The notes: generated from the letters alone by a model not told the origin. 64,000 nt of DNA from Eubacterium multiforme (GCF_030813415.1 NZ_JAUSUF010000003.1:124001-188000); one strand, 5' to 3'. Positions 34,833-43,169 are shown, counted from the first letter of the stretch. Made by a program: numbers and translations.

Positions 34833-35072
34833 TTACATTTTTAGTTTTGAAACTTCTTTAAACATATTTAATTCTTTTTCAGAGGAGACTTCTTCTAATG
34901 ATTCATTCCAGTCTTTATCAAATTTAATTTTGAATATCTCTATATGATTAGGTGATTTAACTGGAGCTAGTGCTACATATTCAGAACCACATATTAATAA
35001 TTGTTCTAAAATAGCATAGTCAATTTTGTTGTTATTTTCATCTAAGAATGTCATTGTTTTTCCATTTGCCAA
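34833..35072 (-). CDS. DUF1292 family small protein
   Basis: This is an acidic 79-residue cytoplasmic protein of the DUF1292 kind (MTFLDENNNKIDYAILEQL, a hydrophobic EYVALAPV strand, then a Lys/Glu-rich end). Members lie near Holliday-junction and DNA-repair genes in many Firmicutes but have no known activity. Several starts are possible. AAGGAG at 35087-35082 is 8 bases from TTG at 35072, which I choose. ATG at 35078 would leave only 2 bases. Confidence 0.75.
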   Translation of the reverse strand: MANGKTMTFLDENNNKIDYAILEQLLICGSEYVALAPVKSPNHIEIFKIKFDKDWNESLEEVSSEKELNMFKEVSKLKM

Positions 35073-35253
35073 ATTCATCACTCCTTATCTTATAACACTA
35101 TTATTTAGATTAAAATGATTTTTTATGCTAAAAATAAGAGAGTTTTTTTGAAAAATAATAAGAAAGAAAAGTTTAAATTCCATTAAATGGGAAAGTAATA
35201 CACAATAGTTGAAACCTTATAACATAGGGCTTCAAAGGGTTTGGTGTTGATAG

Positions 35254-35474
35254 TGTGGATAACTTAGGGTGAAATGTGGATAACTTAGTTGAAATTGTCA
35301 GAGTTTTAAGAAAACTTTTTATGCACAAGATATGGAAAGTTATAAGAAAAAATATCAATATAAAGGATGTTGTAGAAATAACTATTATCTATTAAAATCT
35401 ATTGTATAGGAAGAATAAATAGCAATAAAACTTTTCCACATAATTAACAATATTGTGGATAAGTATGTGAATAA
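35254..35474. promoter_or_regulatory. DnaA-box cluster before sfsA
   Basis: Three perfect DnaA boxes (TGTGGATAA) lie at 35254-35262, 35275-35283 and 35454-35462. The first two are part of a direct repeat TGTGGATAACTTAG spaced exactly 21 bp, two helical turns. Variants TTTTCCACA (35432-35440) and TGTGAATAA (35466-35474) accompany them. The 440-bp gap between the DUF1292 gene and sfsA holds no gene. It could be a DnaA titration or control site, or DnaA control of sfsA. Confidence 0.7.
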
Positions 35475-35515
35475 TGTGATTAGTTTGGAAATTAATTCAT
35501 AAAAGGAGAATAATT

Positions 35516-36208
35516 ATGAAATACAATAAAGACATCTTAGAAGCTAATTTTATTAGCAGACCAAATAGATTTAATGCAGTAGTAAATTTAAATGGTGAAG
35601 AAATTACAGTACATGTACCAAATACAGGCAGATGCAGGGAAATATTAATTGAGGGAGTTAAAGTTCTTTTGAGAAAAGAAGATAATCCTACAAGGAAAAC
35701 AGCCTATGATTTAGTTGCTGTCTATAAAGGAGATATGCTTATAAGCATTGATTCTCAAATACCTAATAAGGTTGTTTTTGAAGCACTTAAAAATAAAAAG
35801 ATAAAGAAATTAGCAGAATATAATAATATTTTAAAAGAAAAAACTTTTGGGAATAGTAGATTTGATTTTAAATTATCAAATGATAAAGGAGAAGAATATT
35901 ATTTAGAAGTTAAGGGAGTTACCTTAGAAGAAGGAGGTCATGCTGCCTTTCCAGATGCACCAACAGAAAGGGGAAGAAAGCATCTTCTAGAACTTATTGA
36001 AGTTAAAAAAAGTGGAAGGGGAGCAGGAGTTTTATTTTTATTACAAATGGATAATATGAAGGATTTTGCCCCTAACGATAAAAGGGATGAGAAATTTGGA
36101 ATGGCACTTAGAGAAGCTAGGGATTGTGGAGTAGATATATTTGTTTATGAATGTATTGTTGTAAAAGATGGAATAACATTAAATAAAGAGGTTAAAGTTA
36201 ATTTTTAA
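35516..36208 (+). CDS. sfsA: SfsA family protein (sugar fermentation stimulation protein homologue)
   Basis: The 230-residue protein has an OB-like N-terminal part with VHVPNTGRCREILIEG. A PD-(D/E)xK nuclease-like C-terminal part follows, with SRFDFKL, EYYLEVKGVTL and FPDAPTERGRKHLLEL. SfsA proteins bind DNA and were named for effects on maltose genes in Escherichia coli. The Glu-Val-Lys arrangement suggests a nuclease, although that is not established. AAAAGGAG precedes the ATG. The DnaA-box cluster lies directly upstream. Confidence 0.93.
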   Translation: MKYNKDILEANFISRPNRFNAVVNLNGEEITVHVPNTGRCREILIEGVKVLLRKEDNPTRKTAYDLVAVYKGDMLISIDSQIPNKVVFEALKNKKIKKLAEYNNILKEKTFGNSRFDFKLSNDKGEEYYLEVKGVTLEEGGHAAFPDAPTERGRKHLLELIEVKKSGRGAGVLFLLQMDNMKDFAPNDKRDEKFGMALREARDCGVDIFVYECIVVKDGITLNKEVKVNF

Positions 36209-36283
36209 AGAATATACTTCTAAAAACCTTAAGTGTATTTTATAATAGAGACAGTTGATGTTATTTGTAAGAGGGAGAAATAT

Positions 36284-36775
36284 ATGAAATATAAATTTTG
36301 TCCAAAATGTGGAAGGAAATTAGAAATGTTTAATTGCTGGGATGAGGGATATGTACCATATTGTCCTAAAGATGATATATTATATTTTGATACACCAAGA
36401 CCTTGTATTGTAGTTGGTGTTATTAAGGGTGATGAAATTCTTTTATTAAAGCAAAGTTATATATATAAAAATTCTAAAGTGCTAATATCTGGATATGTAG
36501 ATCAAGATGAATGTGCTGAAGAAACTGTTTATAGGGAAGTTCTTGAAGAAACAGGAATAAAGGTTCAAAATATAAAATATTTAGGCTCTGACTTTGTAAA
36601 AGGTAAAGAATTGTTAATGATAACTTTCATGGCAGATTATAGTGAAGGTGAAATAAATAAATCTGATGAAGTTGAGGGTATTGGATGGGTTAAAATAAAT
36701 GATGCCCTAGGACAAATGAAAGAAGATAAAATAGGCAGTAAAGTTGTTGAAAAAATTATTAAGTTAAGAGAATAA
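36284..36775 (+). CDS. Nudix hydrolase with N-terminal zinc ribbon
   Basis: The 163-residue protein begins with a zinc ribbon (FCPKCGRKLE, then PYCPKDD), followed by a Nudix domain with box GYVDQDECAEETVYREVLEE and TGIKV. The zinc ribbon plus Nudix order recalls NudC-type NADH pyrophosphatases, but the protein is shorter than NudC and lacks its SQPWPFPxS motif, so the substrate is open. The frame is open from 36233, but GAGGGAG supports the ATG at 36284. It lies 75 bp after sfsA and probably shares its transcript. Confidence 0.85.
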   Translation: MKYKFCPKCGRKLEMFNCWDEGYVPYCPKDDILYFDTPRPCIVVGVIKGDEILLLKQSYIYKNSKVLISGYVDQDECAEETVYREVLEETGIKVQNIKYLGSDFVKGKELLMITFMADYSEGEINKSDEVEGIGWVKINDALGQMKEDKIGSKVVEKIIKLRE

Positions 36776-36777
36776 TT

Positions 36778-36835
36778 AAGAGATGATTGAGCAAATTACT
36801 AAATTAAAAGTAAATGCTTAATCATCTCTTTTTAT
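36778..36835 (+). terminator. Terminator after the Nudix gene
   Basis: A 16-bp stem AAGAGATGATTGAGCA (36778-36793) with TGCTTAATCATCTCTT (one G-U), followed by TTTATATTTT. Confidence 0.8.
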
Positions 36836-36892
36836 ATTTTCCCTATATCTTAAAAGATCAATTTAAAAATATAGTTTAAAATTTTTATGAAA

Positions 36893-37240
36893 TTATGAGG
36901 TTTCAATTCTTTCAAGTTCAATGTGAAGGATATTATTTTCATATTGAACTTTAGCATTATCAACCATCATCCCAACTAAAGAAAGTTCACAATCAAATTC
37001 ACTTTCTCCACCAAGCTGCCAATAGTATTGTTCTACTTCATGTTGCCGAGGGATATTTAATGTTTGAATTAAGTTGTCATAGTCATTTTTAGGAAATTTA
37101 TAAATTAAAGCATCAACTGTTATTGTAGATTTATTATTAACAGTTTTTATATTTACGCTTATATCCCTAGAAGAAAAATGATAACAAAATGACATTAACT
37201 CATTTATTATTCTAAGATTTTTTTCAGTTTTAAATTTCAT
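36893..37240 (-). CDS. Hypothetical protein coupled to the DUF1576 gene, 115 aa
   Basis: I do not recognise this protein. It is a soluble alpha/beta protein of 115 residues. Its predicted order is helix (LRIINELMSFCYHF), strands (ISVNIKTVN, STITVDALIY), helix (DYDNLIQTLN), and then strands around a QYYWQLGGE segment. The plan is ferredoxin-like and might be a regulatory domain. It overlaps the end of the DUF1576 membrane protein gene by 11 bp, so the two are translationally coupled and probably function together. Confidence 0.7.
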   Translation of the reverse strand: MKFKTEKNLRIINELMSFCYHFSSRDISVNIKTVNNKSTITVDALIYKFPKNDYDNLIQTLNIPRQHEVEQYYWQLGGESEFDCELSLVGMMVDNAKVQYENNILHIELERIETS

Positions 37241-38483
37241 CAGTACGAACCTCTTTCTTAAATGTAGTTACAGTTGGTATTAAGATCATAGCTACAAATC
37301 CACCTGCTAAACCGTTATTATAAAGATTTAATCCTCCGTGTAAATAACCTACATTTGTAACTAGTGCAACATGGAGCATTCCAGCAATTATTCCAACTTT
37401 CCAACCAAATTTTCCGGAAATAGGAGCTAAACAAGTACTAAAAAGTATTGCAAGTAATACTCCAGGATCTGAAAGTTTATATACGCTAAAAATAGCAGCA
37501 AGAGTTGCCCCTATCATAACAGGAATAATATTTTTTAAATGTTTACCAAAACATCCAAAGCCTATTATAGTAAATATACCTCCAATAGTTGGTCCATTTA
37601 TATCTCCACCTATTAATAACAAATATAGAGTTGAAAATATTCCTAGAATACCCATGTTTATATAAGTAGTATCTCCAAATAGTATATAAAAATCAGATAC
37701 AAGTTTTCCAGATTGTTTTTTTATTTTATTTAAATTATTTTTCTTATCTTGTCCAAAATAAATACCAACACAAATTAAGTAGATACATATTATTAAAATA
37801 AATATGAGAAAAAATTTATTATAATCAGTATTCCACACTAATTGAGTCTCAAAATCTATACCTAAAGCTCTAAATATAGACATTAATATAGTTGCAAGCA
37901 GTCCACAGGCAAATCCTATGTTGTATAGATTATAGCCAGCGTGGGAAGAAATGCAGTGAGTTGCTATTGGGGTTAATATAAATCCTATAATAACTCCAAT
38001 TATTGAACCAGACAATAGTCCTAGAGTTAAGTTATCTGAAGTAAAGCTAAGTTGACTTACAGTTGGAGCAAGAGTAGTAGATAAGAGCATAACTAACGTG
38101 TAATTTAACAAAGGTTGTTTTTGATATCTTGAGAATAAATAAACACCTAACATAACAGGCCATATGTTAAGTATATTCTTTCCAAAGAAAGAGAAACCAG
38201 TCATAAGCCATAAAGCCATAATAGTTGATCCATTTGGTTTTATACCTACAAAAACTAGTATAAGTATACTTATTATGCTTGTTAGTGCAGCGTTTATTAA
38301 AGTAGCACCAATACCTCCAATTTCAATATAATCAGTAATTAATATATCAGGAGTTAAAATTATATTCTTCAAACCACTAAATATTTCATGGGGTGAATTA
38401 ACAATAAAGGCTGTAACTATAAAAAATAAATAAATAACCAACAAAATTTTATATGGTAAGAAGAGTTTTTTCTTTTCAATCAC
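37230..38483 (-). CDS. DUF1576 family polytopic membrane protein
   Basis: The 417-residue protein has roughly 10-12 helices in two repeated halves. Each half contains a similar FFGKN/FGKHLKN-type turn (FSFFGKNILNIWPVMLG against FGCFGKHLKNIIPVMIG) and a GxNLYNxG-type motif (HAGYNLYNIGFACG against HGGLNLYNNGLAGG). The internal duplication and inverted small-residue helices look like a transporter. It is recognised as DUF1576, function unknown. The start is GTG at 38483, 8 bases after AGAGGTGA. A small soluble partner gene overlaps its end. Confidence 0.83.
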   Translation of the reverse strand: MIEKKKLFLPYKILLVIYLFFIVTAFIVNSPHEIFSGLKNIILTPDILITDYIEIGGIGATLINAALTSIISILILVFVGIKPNGSTIMALWLMTGFSFFGKNILNIWPVMLGVYLFSRYQKQPLLNYTLVMLLSTTLAPTVSQLSFTSDNLTLGLLSGSIIGVIIGFILTPIATHCISSHAGYNLYNIGFACGLLATILMSIFRALGIDFETQLVWNTDYNKFFLIFILIICIYLICVGIYFGQDKKNNLNKIKKQSGKLVSDFYILFGDTTYINMGILGIFSTLYLLLIGGDINGPTIGGIFTIIGFGCFGKHLKNIIPVMIGATLAAIFSVYKLSDPGVLLAILFSTCLAPISGKFGWKVGIIAGMLHVALVTNVGYLHGGLNLYNNGLAGGFVAMILIPTVTTFKKEVRTDEI

Positions 38484-38586
38484 AGTCTTTTCACCTCTTT
38501 TATTAAAATTTATTGTTTTTAAATATTATATTACATAAATGCCAATTTTAGCTATAAAAATAATTAAAAATATTCTAAATATTATG

Positions 38587-38615
38587 TTTTCACAAAGTAA
38601 AGTTGGAGCTATAAT
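38587..38615 (+). promoter_or_regulatory. Promoter of the TIM-barrel gene
   Basis: TTTTCA (38587-38592), 17 bp, TATAAT (38610-38615). Confidence 0.55.
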
Positions 38616-38652
38616 ATAGTGTAAAAGTAAATAAACTCGTGGAGGGATAATA

Positions 38653-39333
38653 ATGAAAAAGGATAATGAAAAATATGTACCTGAAATATTAGGAACTTTA
38701 AGAAATCATATAATTGAAGCGCCAGCTGCAATAAGAAAATGTAGTGGAATAAAAATATTTGGAAAGAGAATTAAATCAATAATGTTTTCTACTGACGTTG
38801 CAATGATAAAAAATACAAATGCAGATGCTATAATGGCAGTATATCCTTTTACCCCCCAGCCAAAAATAACTGAAGCCATAATAACAGCTGCAGATGTTCC
38901 AGTATTTTGTGGAGTAGGTGGAGGAATAACTCAAGGAAGAAGAGTTGTTAACTTAGCACTTGATGCGGAGTTTAAAGGAGCTATTGGAATTGTTGTAAAT
39001 GCACCAACAGCTAATAGTATAATTACTAGAATAAGAAAAACAATAGATATACCAGTTATAGTGACAATTGTTTCAGAAGATGCAAATATAGAAGAAAGAT
39101 TAAATGCAGGTGCAACAATAATAAATGTATCTGGTGGAAAAGATACAGCAAAAATAATAAGAAGAATAAGGAAAGACTATCCATTAATTCCTATAATAGC
39201 AACAGGTGGATCAAGTGAAGAAAGTATAATGGAAACTATAGAAGCAGGAGCTAATGCAATAAGCTATACACCACCATCATCTGCTGAAATATTAGGAGAT
39301 ATAATGGATTCTTATAGAGAAAGAAAAATATAA
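38653..39333 (+). CDS. TIM-barrel protein of unknown function, phosphate-binding type
   Basis: The 226-residue protein is built as a (beta/alpha)8 barrel of the ribulose-phosphate-binding kind. Successive strands are seen: SIMFSTDVAMI, AIMAVYPF, PVFCGVGGGI, AIGIVVNAP, PVIVTIVS and IINVSGG. A phosphate-binding end follows (PIIATGGSSEESI, then GANAISYTPP). It resembles ThiG, HisF and NanE relatives and is often labelled hydrolase in Clostridia without experiment. GTGGAGGG precedes the ATG. It is monocistronic, between the DUF1576 gene and the lysine riboswitch. Confidence 0.75.
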   Translation: MKKDNEKYVPEILGTLRNHIIEAPAAIRKCSGIKIFGKRIKSIMFSTDVAMIKNTNADAIMAVYPFTPQPKITEAIITAADVPVFCGVGGGITQGRRVVNLALDAEFKGAIGIVVNAPTANSIITRIRKTIDIPVIVTIVSEDANIEERLNAGATIINVSGGKDTAKIIRRIRKDYPLIPIIATGGSSEESIMETIEAGANAISYTPPSSAEILGDIMDSYRERKI

Positions 39334-39462
39334 TATAAGAATTTTAATAGTTAAATATATTTATTTTTACAGAGGTTTAACTTTAAAAAAGTATTGCTTT
39401 TTAGTAAAAATATGTTATCATTAATAAAAAAACTTAATATAATATAATAAAAAGGAAACGAA

Positions 39463-39630
39463 CCTAGGGTAGAGGCGCTGAAATTAAGAGTAATCTTTTG
39501 GAGTTTTGCAAACTAAGATAAAAGATGAAAGGAAAATTGGCCGAAGTTAAATTATAAGCAAATATAATTTAGCTGGTGGTGTGTATAATATATGCATCAC
39601 TGTCACATAACGTGGAGAGCTACAAGGAGG
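39463..39630 (+). promoter_or_regulatory. Lysine riboswitch (L box) aptamer
   Basis: Conserved L-box segments appear in order: GGGTAGAGGCGC (39468-39479), the AGTAATC loop region, GGCCGAAGTTA, AGCTGGTGGTGTGT, ATCACTGTCAC and GTGGAGAGCTAC closing the first stem. It is followed by a terminator and lysA, so lysine should stop transcription before lysA. A weak promoter (TTGCTT at 39394, TATCAT at 39416) may serve it. Confidence 0.92.
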
Positions 39631-39718
39631 AAAAGTTACATATGATTATTCACCTATTACAAATTTTGTGAGGGTAATATTTTTGTAAGTAATTTACCTT
39701 AAATCACACGCTATTACC

Positions 39719-39750
39719 CGTCACAGATTTTTCTGTGGCGTTTTGTTTTA
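39719..39750 (+). terminator. Riboswitch-controlled terminator before lysA
   Basis: CGTCACAGA (39719-39727) pairs with TCTGTGGCG (39732-39740) around TTTT, followed by TTTTGTTTTA. A further helix GGGTAATA (39672-39679) with TATTACCC (39712-39719) abuts its base. Confidence 0.82.
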
Positions 39751-39774
39751 CTTAAATAGAGTGGAGGAATCATT

Positions 39775-41070
39775 ATGAAACTATTTGGTAATATGAAAAC
39801 AGAAGAAAATACATTGGTAATTGGTGGAGTAAAAACTACAAAATTAGCAGAGGAGTTTGGAACTCCTTTATATGTTATGGATGAGGAATTATTAAGAGAT
39901 AATTGTAGAAAATATTTTACTTCTTTCAAATGTAAAGAAAGGGGAAATAAAGTTGCATATGCAGGAAAAGCTTTTTTAACTCTTGCAATGTGCAAATTAG
40001 TAGAAGAGGAAGGTCTTTATTTAGATGTTGTATCAGGTGGAGAACTTTACACAGCTTATAAGGCTGATTTCCCCCTTGAAAGAGTGTTGTTTCATGGAAA
40101 TAACAAAACATTAGAAGAAATTAATATGGGAGTAAAATTAGGAGTTGGAACTTTTGTAGTTGATAATTTGTTTGAGATAGAACAATTAAATCAAATATCA
40201 AAAAAAGAGGGCAGAATTCAAAATATATATTTAAGAATTACACCAGGAATAGAAGCACATACTCATGAATATATAAAAACTGGACAAATTGACTCTAAAT
40301 TTGGTTTTGCACCTGTTGGAGATAATATAATAAATGCTATTAAAAGGGCAATAAAATTAGAAAATGTTAATCTATGTGGATTACATTGTCATATAGGATC
40401 ACAAATATTTGAGATAGCTCCTTATGAAGATGCTGCAGAAATAATGATTAAGTTAATTAAAAGAATAAAAGATAAAACTGGATATTTAATTAAGGAGCTA
40501 GATTTAGGTGGTGGCTTTGGAATTTATTACAGTAATGAAGATAAGCCTAAGGAAACAGAAGAATACTGTAATGCTATATTAAATAAAGTTGATGAAGTCT
40601 GCAAAGAAATTAATTTAGAAAAGCCAACTCTTATAATAGAACCAGGAAGGTCAATTGCAGGTAATGCAGGAATAACATTATATACAATTGGTTCAATAAA
40701 AAATATTCCATCAATAAGAAAATATGTATCAGTAGATGGAGGTATGACAGATAATATAAGACCTGCTTTATATAATGCTAGATATGAATGTATAGTGGCA
40801 AATAGAGTAATATATGATTCAAATGAAAAGGTAACAATATCAGGAAAGTGCTGCGAATCAGGAGATATATTATTAAAGGCAATAAAAATTCCATCAGTTT
40901 TAAGTGGAGATTTGCTTGCAGTAATGTCCACAGGAGCCTATGGATATTCAATGTCAAATAATTATAATAAAATACCAAAGGCAGCTGTTGTTATGGTTAA
41001 TGACGGAGAAATTAGAATTATATGTAAAAGAGAGAGCTATGATGATATAATAAAGAATGAAGTAATTTAA
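39775..41070 (+). CDS. lysA: Diaminopimelate decarboxylase
   Basis: This PLP enzyme makes lysine from meso-diaminopimelate, the last step of lysine synthesis. The 431-residue length is usual. The PLP lysine is Lys65 in YAGKAFL. The phosphate loop LGGGFGIYY and EPGRSIAGNAG are present, and the second-subunit cysteine motif reads CCESGDILL. GTGGAGGA precedes the ATG. The gene lies directly under the lysine riboswitch. The signal peptidase gene starts 36 bp downstream without a clear terminator and may be partly co-transcribed. Confidence 0.96.
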   Translation: MKLFGNMKTEENTLVIGGVKTTKLAEEFGTPLYVMDEELLRDNCRKYFTSFKCKERGNKVAYAGKAFLTLAMCKLVEEEGLYLDVVSGGELYTAYKADFPLERVLFHGNNKTLEEINMGVKLGVGTFVVDNLFEIEQLNQISKKEGRIQNIYLRITPGIEAHTHEYIKTGQIDSKFGFAPVGDNIINAIKRAIKLENVNLCGLHCHIGSQIFEIAPYEDAAEIMIKLIKRIKDKTGYLIKELDLGGGFGIYYSNEDKPKETEEYCNAILNKVDEVCKEINLEKPTLIIEPGRSIAGNAGITLYTIGSIKNIPSIRKYVSVDGGMTDNIRPALYNARYECIVANRVIYDSNEKVTISGKCCESGDILLKAIKIPSVLSGDLLAVMSTGAYGYSMSNNYNKIPKAAVVMVNDGEIRIICKRESYDDIIKNEVI

Positions 41071-41106
41071 ATTTAAAATAGCTAAGGGGTATAAAAAGGA
41101 AAATTT

Positions 41107-41613
41107 ATGAGCAGCAGTTTAATAAAAGATTGGGTAATTTCTATTTGTATAGCCATTGTACTTGCTATATTAATAAACAAATTTTTAATATTTAAAGTTG
41201 AGGTTCCAACAGGTTCTATGAAACCAACTATAAATGAAGGAGATATGTTTTTAGCTACCAAAATATACAATTTAGAAAATCTAAAAAGAGGAGATATCTT
41301 AGTTTTTTACAATAAGGAAGAAAATCAAAATATGATAAAAAGACTTGTTGGTCTTCCAAAGGATGAAATAAATATACAAGGGAAAAAATTATATGTAAAT
41401 GGTAAACTTATAGATGAAGATTATGTAAAATATCCTGATGATTATTTTGGGATTTTTAAAGTACCTGAAAATAAATACTTCTTTCTAGGAGATAATAGAG
41501 CAAACTCTTTAGATTCTAGAGGATGGAAAAATCCTTATATAGATAAAAAAGATATAAAAGGAAAAGCTCAGTTAAGAATATATCCATTTAATAATTTTGG
41601 AAGTATAAAGTAA
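41107..41613 (+). CDS. Signal peptidase I, short form
   Basis: The 168-residue membrane serine protease cleaves secretory signal peptides. One N-terminal helix (about 9-27) is followed by nucleophile Ser37 in PTGSMKPT, general base Lys78 in MIKRLVG, and the box E motif FFLGDNRANSLDSR. It is much like the second copy at 42549 but lacks the long basic cytoplasmic tail of that copy. Several signal peptidases per genome are common in Firmicutes. AAAAAGGAAAATTT-type sequence before the ATG gives only a modest ribosome binding site. Confidence 0.93.
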   Translation: MSSSLIKDWVISICIAIVLAILINKFLIFKVEVPTGSMKPTINEGDMFLATKIYNLENLKRGDILVFYNKEENQNMIKRLVGLPKDEINIQGKKLYVNGKLIDEDYVKYPDDYFGIFKVPENKYFFLGDNRANSLDSRGWKNPYIDKKDIKGKAQLRIYPFNNFGSIK

Positions 41614-41660
41614 ATAATAGAAGGCAATTATATAGAAAATATAGTTGCCTTCTATTATTT
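41612..41660. terminator. Bidirectional terminator, 16-bp perfect stem
   Basis: AAATAATAGAAGGCAA (41612-41627) pairs with TTGCCTTCTATTATTT (41645-41660). It overlaps the stop of the left gene and ends 8 bp before the DUF3784 stop, so it can serve both convergent genes. Confidence 0.85.
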
Positions 41661-41668
41661 TAAAATAG

Positions 41669-42037
41669 TTAAATTAATGAAGCTAAAATAGAAAATAGTA
41701 TTATTAATATTGCAATAGCAATACTTTCAGATTTATCTGTTAATTTTAAATTCCCCATTTTTAATATTCCTAAGATAATTGGAATTAAGGCAATAAGTGG
41801 AGATAAATTTCTTGGAAGAGGGTAGACTAAATTAATTAAGTAAGATATTATGCAAAGTATTGATGAAAAATAAAGAGATTTAGCAAGAATTTTACTTATA
41901 CTTTTTATATCTACACTTTTTTTCTCCTCTTTACTAGCAGTATTATAACCTGAAATTAGCCAATAACACTTAAATTTATGAATAGCTAATCCTAGTATTG
42001 TAAATATTAATGCGAATCCAAGCATTTCATTACCCAT
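41669..42037 (-). CDS. DUF3784 family membrane protein
   Basis: The 122-residue protein has three helices. The family signature is clear at the N-terminus: a first helix ending in AIHKFKCYWLISGYNT, then a Lys/Glu stretch (SKEEKKSVD). Two more helices follow (about 52-70 and 78-120). Function is unknown. AAGGAG lies before the ATG on the minus strand. It is inserted between the two signal peptidase genes in the opposite direction. Confidence 0.8.
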   Translation of the reverse strand: MGNEMLGFALIFTILGLAIHKFKCYWLISGYNTASKEEKKSVDIKSISKILAKSLYFSSILCIISYLINLVYPLPRNLSPLIALIPIILGILKMGNLKLTDKSESIAIAILIILFSILASLI

Positions 42038-42270
42038 AAAAAAACTCCTTAAATAGTATTTACAATATTATACAATAACTAAATGATAAATACAACTTTT
42101 AAATAAGGTATTTTATATTATATAATGTGCATATTAAAATTATATATGTTATAATAAATGATAAAGTTTAAAAAAGGAGGGAAATATTCAAAATATATTA
42201 TGTCTATTACAAAACCTTAATTAAGTTTTAATAAAATTAAATAGGTGCAGAGAATTTTCATAGTAAAATA

Positions 42271-42279
42271 TGATATAAT
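42271..42279 (+). promoter_or_regulatory. Extended -10 promoter for the DUF3006-signal peptidase genes
   Basis: TGATATAAT (42271-42279) has the TGn extension and no good -35. The 290-bp region 42038-42327 otherwise holds an orphan ribosome-binding-like AAAGGAGGG (42174-42182) without a following gene. Confidence 0.5.
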
Positions 42280-42327
42280 TAATGATAATATCAAGTTTTA
42301 GAAAGGTTAAAAGTGGAGATAATATTT

Positions 42328-42549
42328 ATGAAAGAAATATATATAGTGGATAGAAAAGAAGATAAATATTACGTCTTAGAATCTTCAGATGGAAAGATGA
42401 TAAATGTTAATAAAGATGAGATCCAAAGGTCACTAAAAGAGGGCGACGTAATATATAAAAAAAATAATAAATATTATTATGATGAAAATGAAACCCAAAG
42501 ACGAAAAAAGGATATTAGAGAATCAATGAATGAAATGTGGGTGGAATAA
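42328..42549 (+). CDS. DUF3006 family small protein
   Basis: The 73-residue protein starts with YIVDRKEDKYYVLESSDGKM, the beta barrel of DUF3006, followed by GDVIYKKNNKYYYDE and a charged helical tail. Such proteins often lie beside secreted metallo-beta-lactamase-type or envelope genes, and their function is unknown. A GTG at 42313 precedes the GGAG, so the ATG at 42328 is used. The stop overlaps the start of the signal peptidase gene by one base (TAATG), so translation is coupled. Confidence 0.8.
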   Translation: MKEIYIVDRKEDKYYVLESSDGKMINVNKDEIQRSLKEGDVIYKKNNKYYYDENETQRRKKDIRESMNEMWVE

Positions 42550-43169
42550 TGACTGAAAGTAATAATAAACCATTAAATAGAAAGAAAACAGATGAAAATG
42601 ATATAAAAATAACTGATTATACTATGAAAAGATCTGACAGAGAAAAAAGAAAAGTTAAAGCAAAAAAACAAAATTTTTTTAATGACTGGATTGTACCAGT
42701 ATTTATAGCAGTAGTAATTGCTATATTAATAAATAAATTTTTGATTTATAAAGTGTATATTCCAAGTTCTTCAATGGAACCAACTTTAAATGTTGGAGAT
42801 AGACTTTTAGTAACTAGGGTTTATAATCCAGAGAAACTCCATAGGGGAGATATTGTTGTATTTGATTCTGATGAACTTAATGAAACTGTTATAAAGAGAC
42901 TTATAGGACTTCCAGGAGATACAATAAAGATTGATGGAACTTCTGTATATGTTAATGGTAAAAAGTTAGATGAACCTTATGTAAAATATCCAATGGATTC
43001 TTATGGTATATATAAGGTTCCAGAAGGTAAATATTTCTTTTTAGGAGATAATAGAGCCAATTCAAATGACTCGCGTTTTTGGAAAAATCCTTATATTAGC
43101 GGAGATAAAATAAGAGGAAAAGCACAAGTTAGGATTTATCCTTTTAATAATATTGGATTTTTGAATTAA
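42549..43169 (+). CDS. lepB: Signal peptidase I, with basic N-terminal tail
   Basis: The 206-residue protein has an unusually long, charged cytoplasmic N-terminus (residues 1-45, rich in Lys, Asn, Asp). One helix (about 47-66), nucleophile Ser75 in PSSSMEPT, Lys116 in VIKRLIG and FFLGDNRANSNDSR follow. The catalytic part matches the copy at 41107 closely (RANS, WKNPYI, RIYPFNN), so the two are paralogues from local duplication. It is coupled to the DUF3006 gene and lies 30 bp before ftsH. Confidence 0.94.
   Translation: MTESNNKPLNRKKTDENDIKITDYTMKRSDREKRKVKAKKQNFFNDWIVPVFIAVVIAILINKFLIYKVYIPSSSMEPTLNVGDRLLVTRVYNPEKLHRGDIVVFDSDELNETVIKRLIGLPGDTIKIDGTSVYVNGKKLDEPYVKYPMDSYGIYKVPEGKYFFLGDNRANSNDSRFWKNPYISGDKIRGKAQVRIYPFNNIGFLN

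Noticed and set aside
35254-35474. Calling the DnaA-box cluster a replication origin
   Set aside because: No dnaA, dnaN, parA or rpmH gene is next to it, and no clear unwinding element with 13-mer repeats was seen. I keep it as a box cluster only.
39719-39750. Treating the GGGTAATA/TATTACCC helix as the lysine antiterminator
   Set aside because: It shares only one base with the terminator stem, so the two structures are not mutually exclusive.
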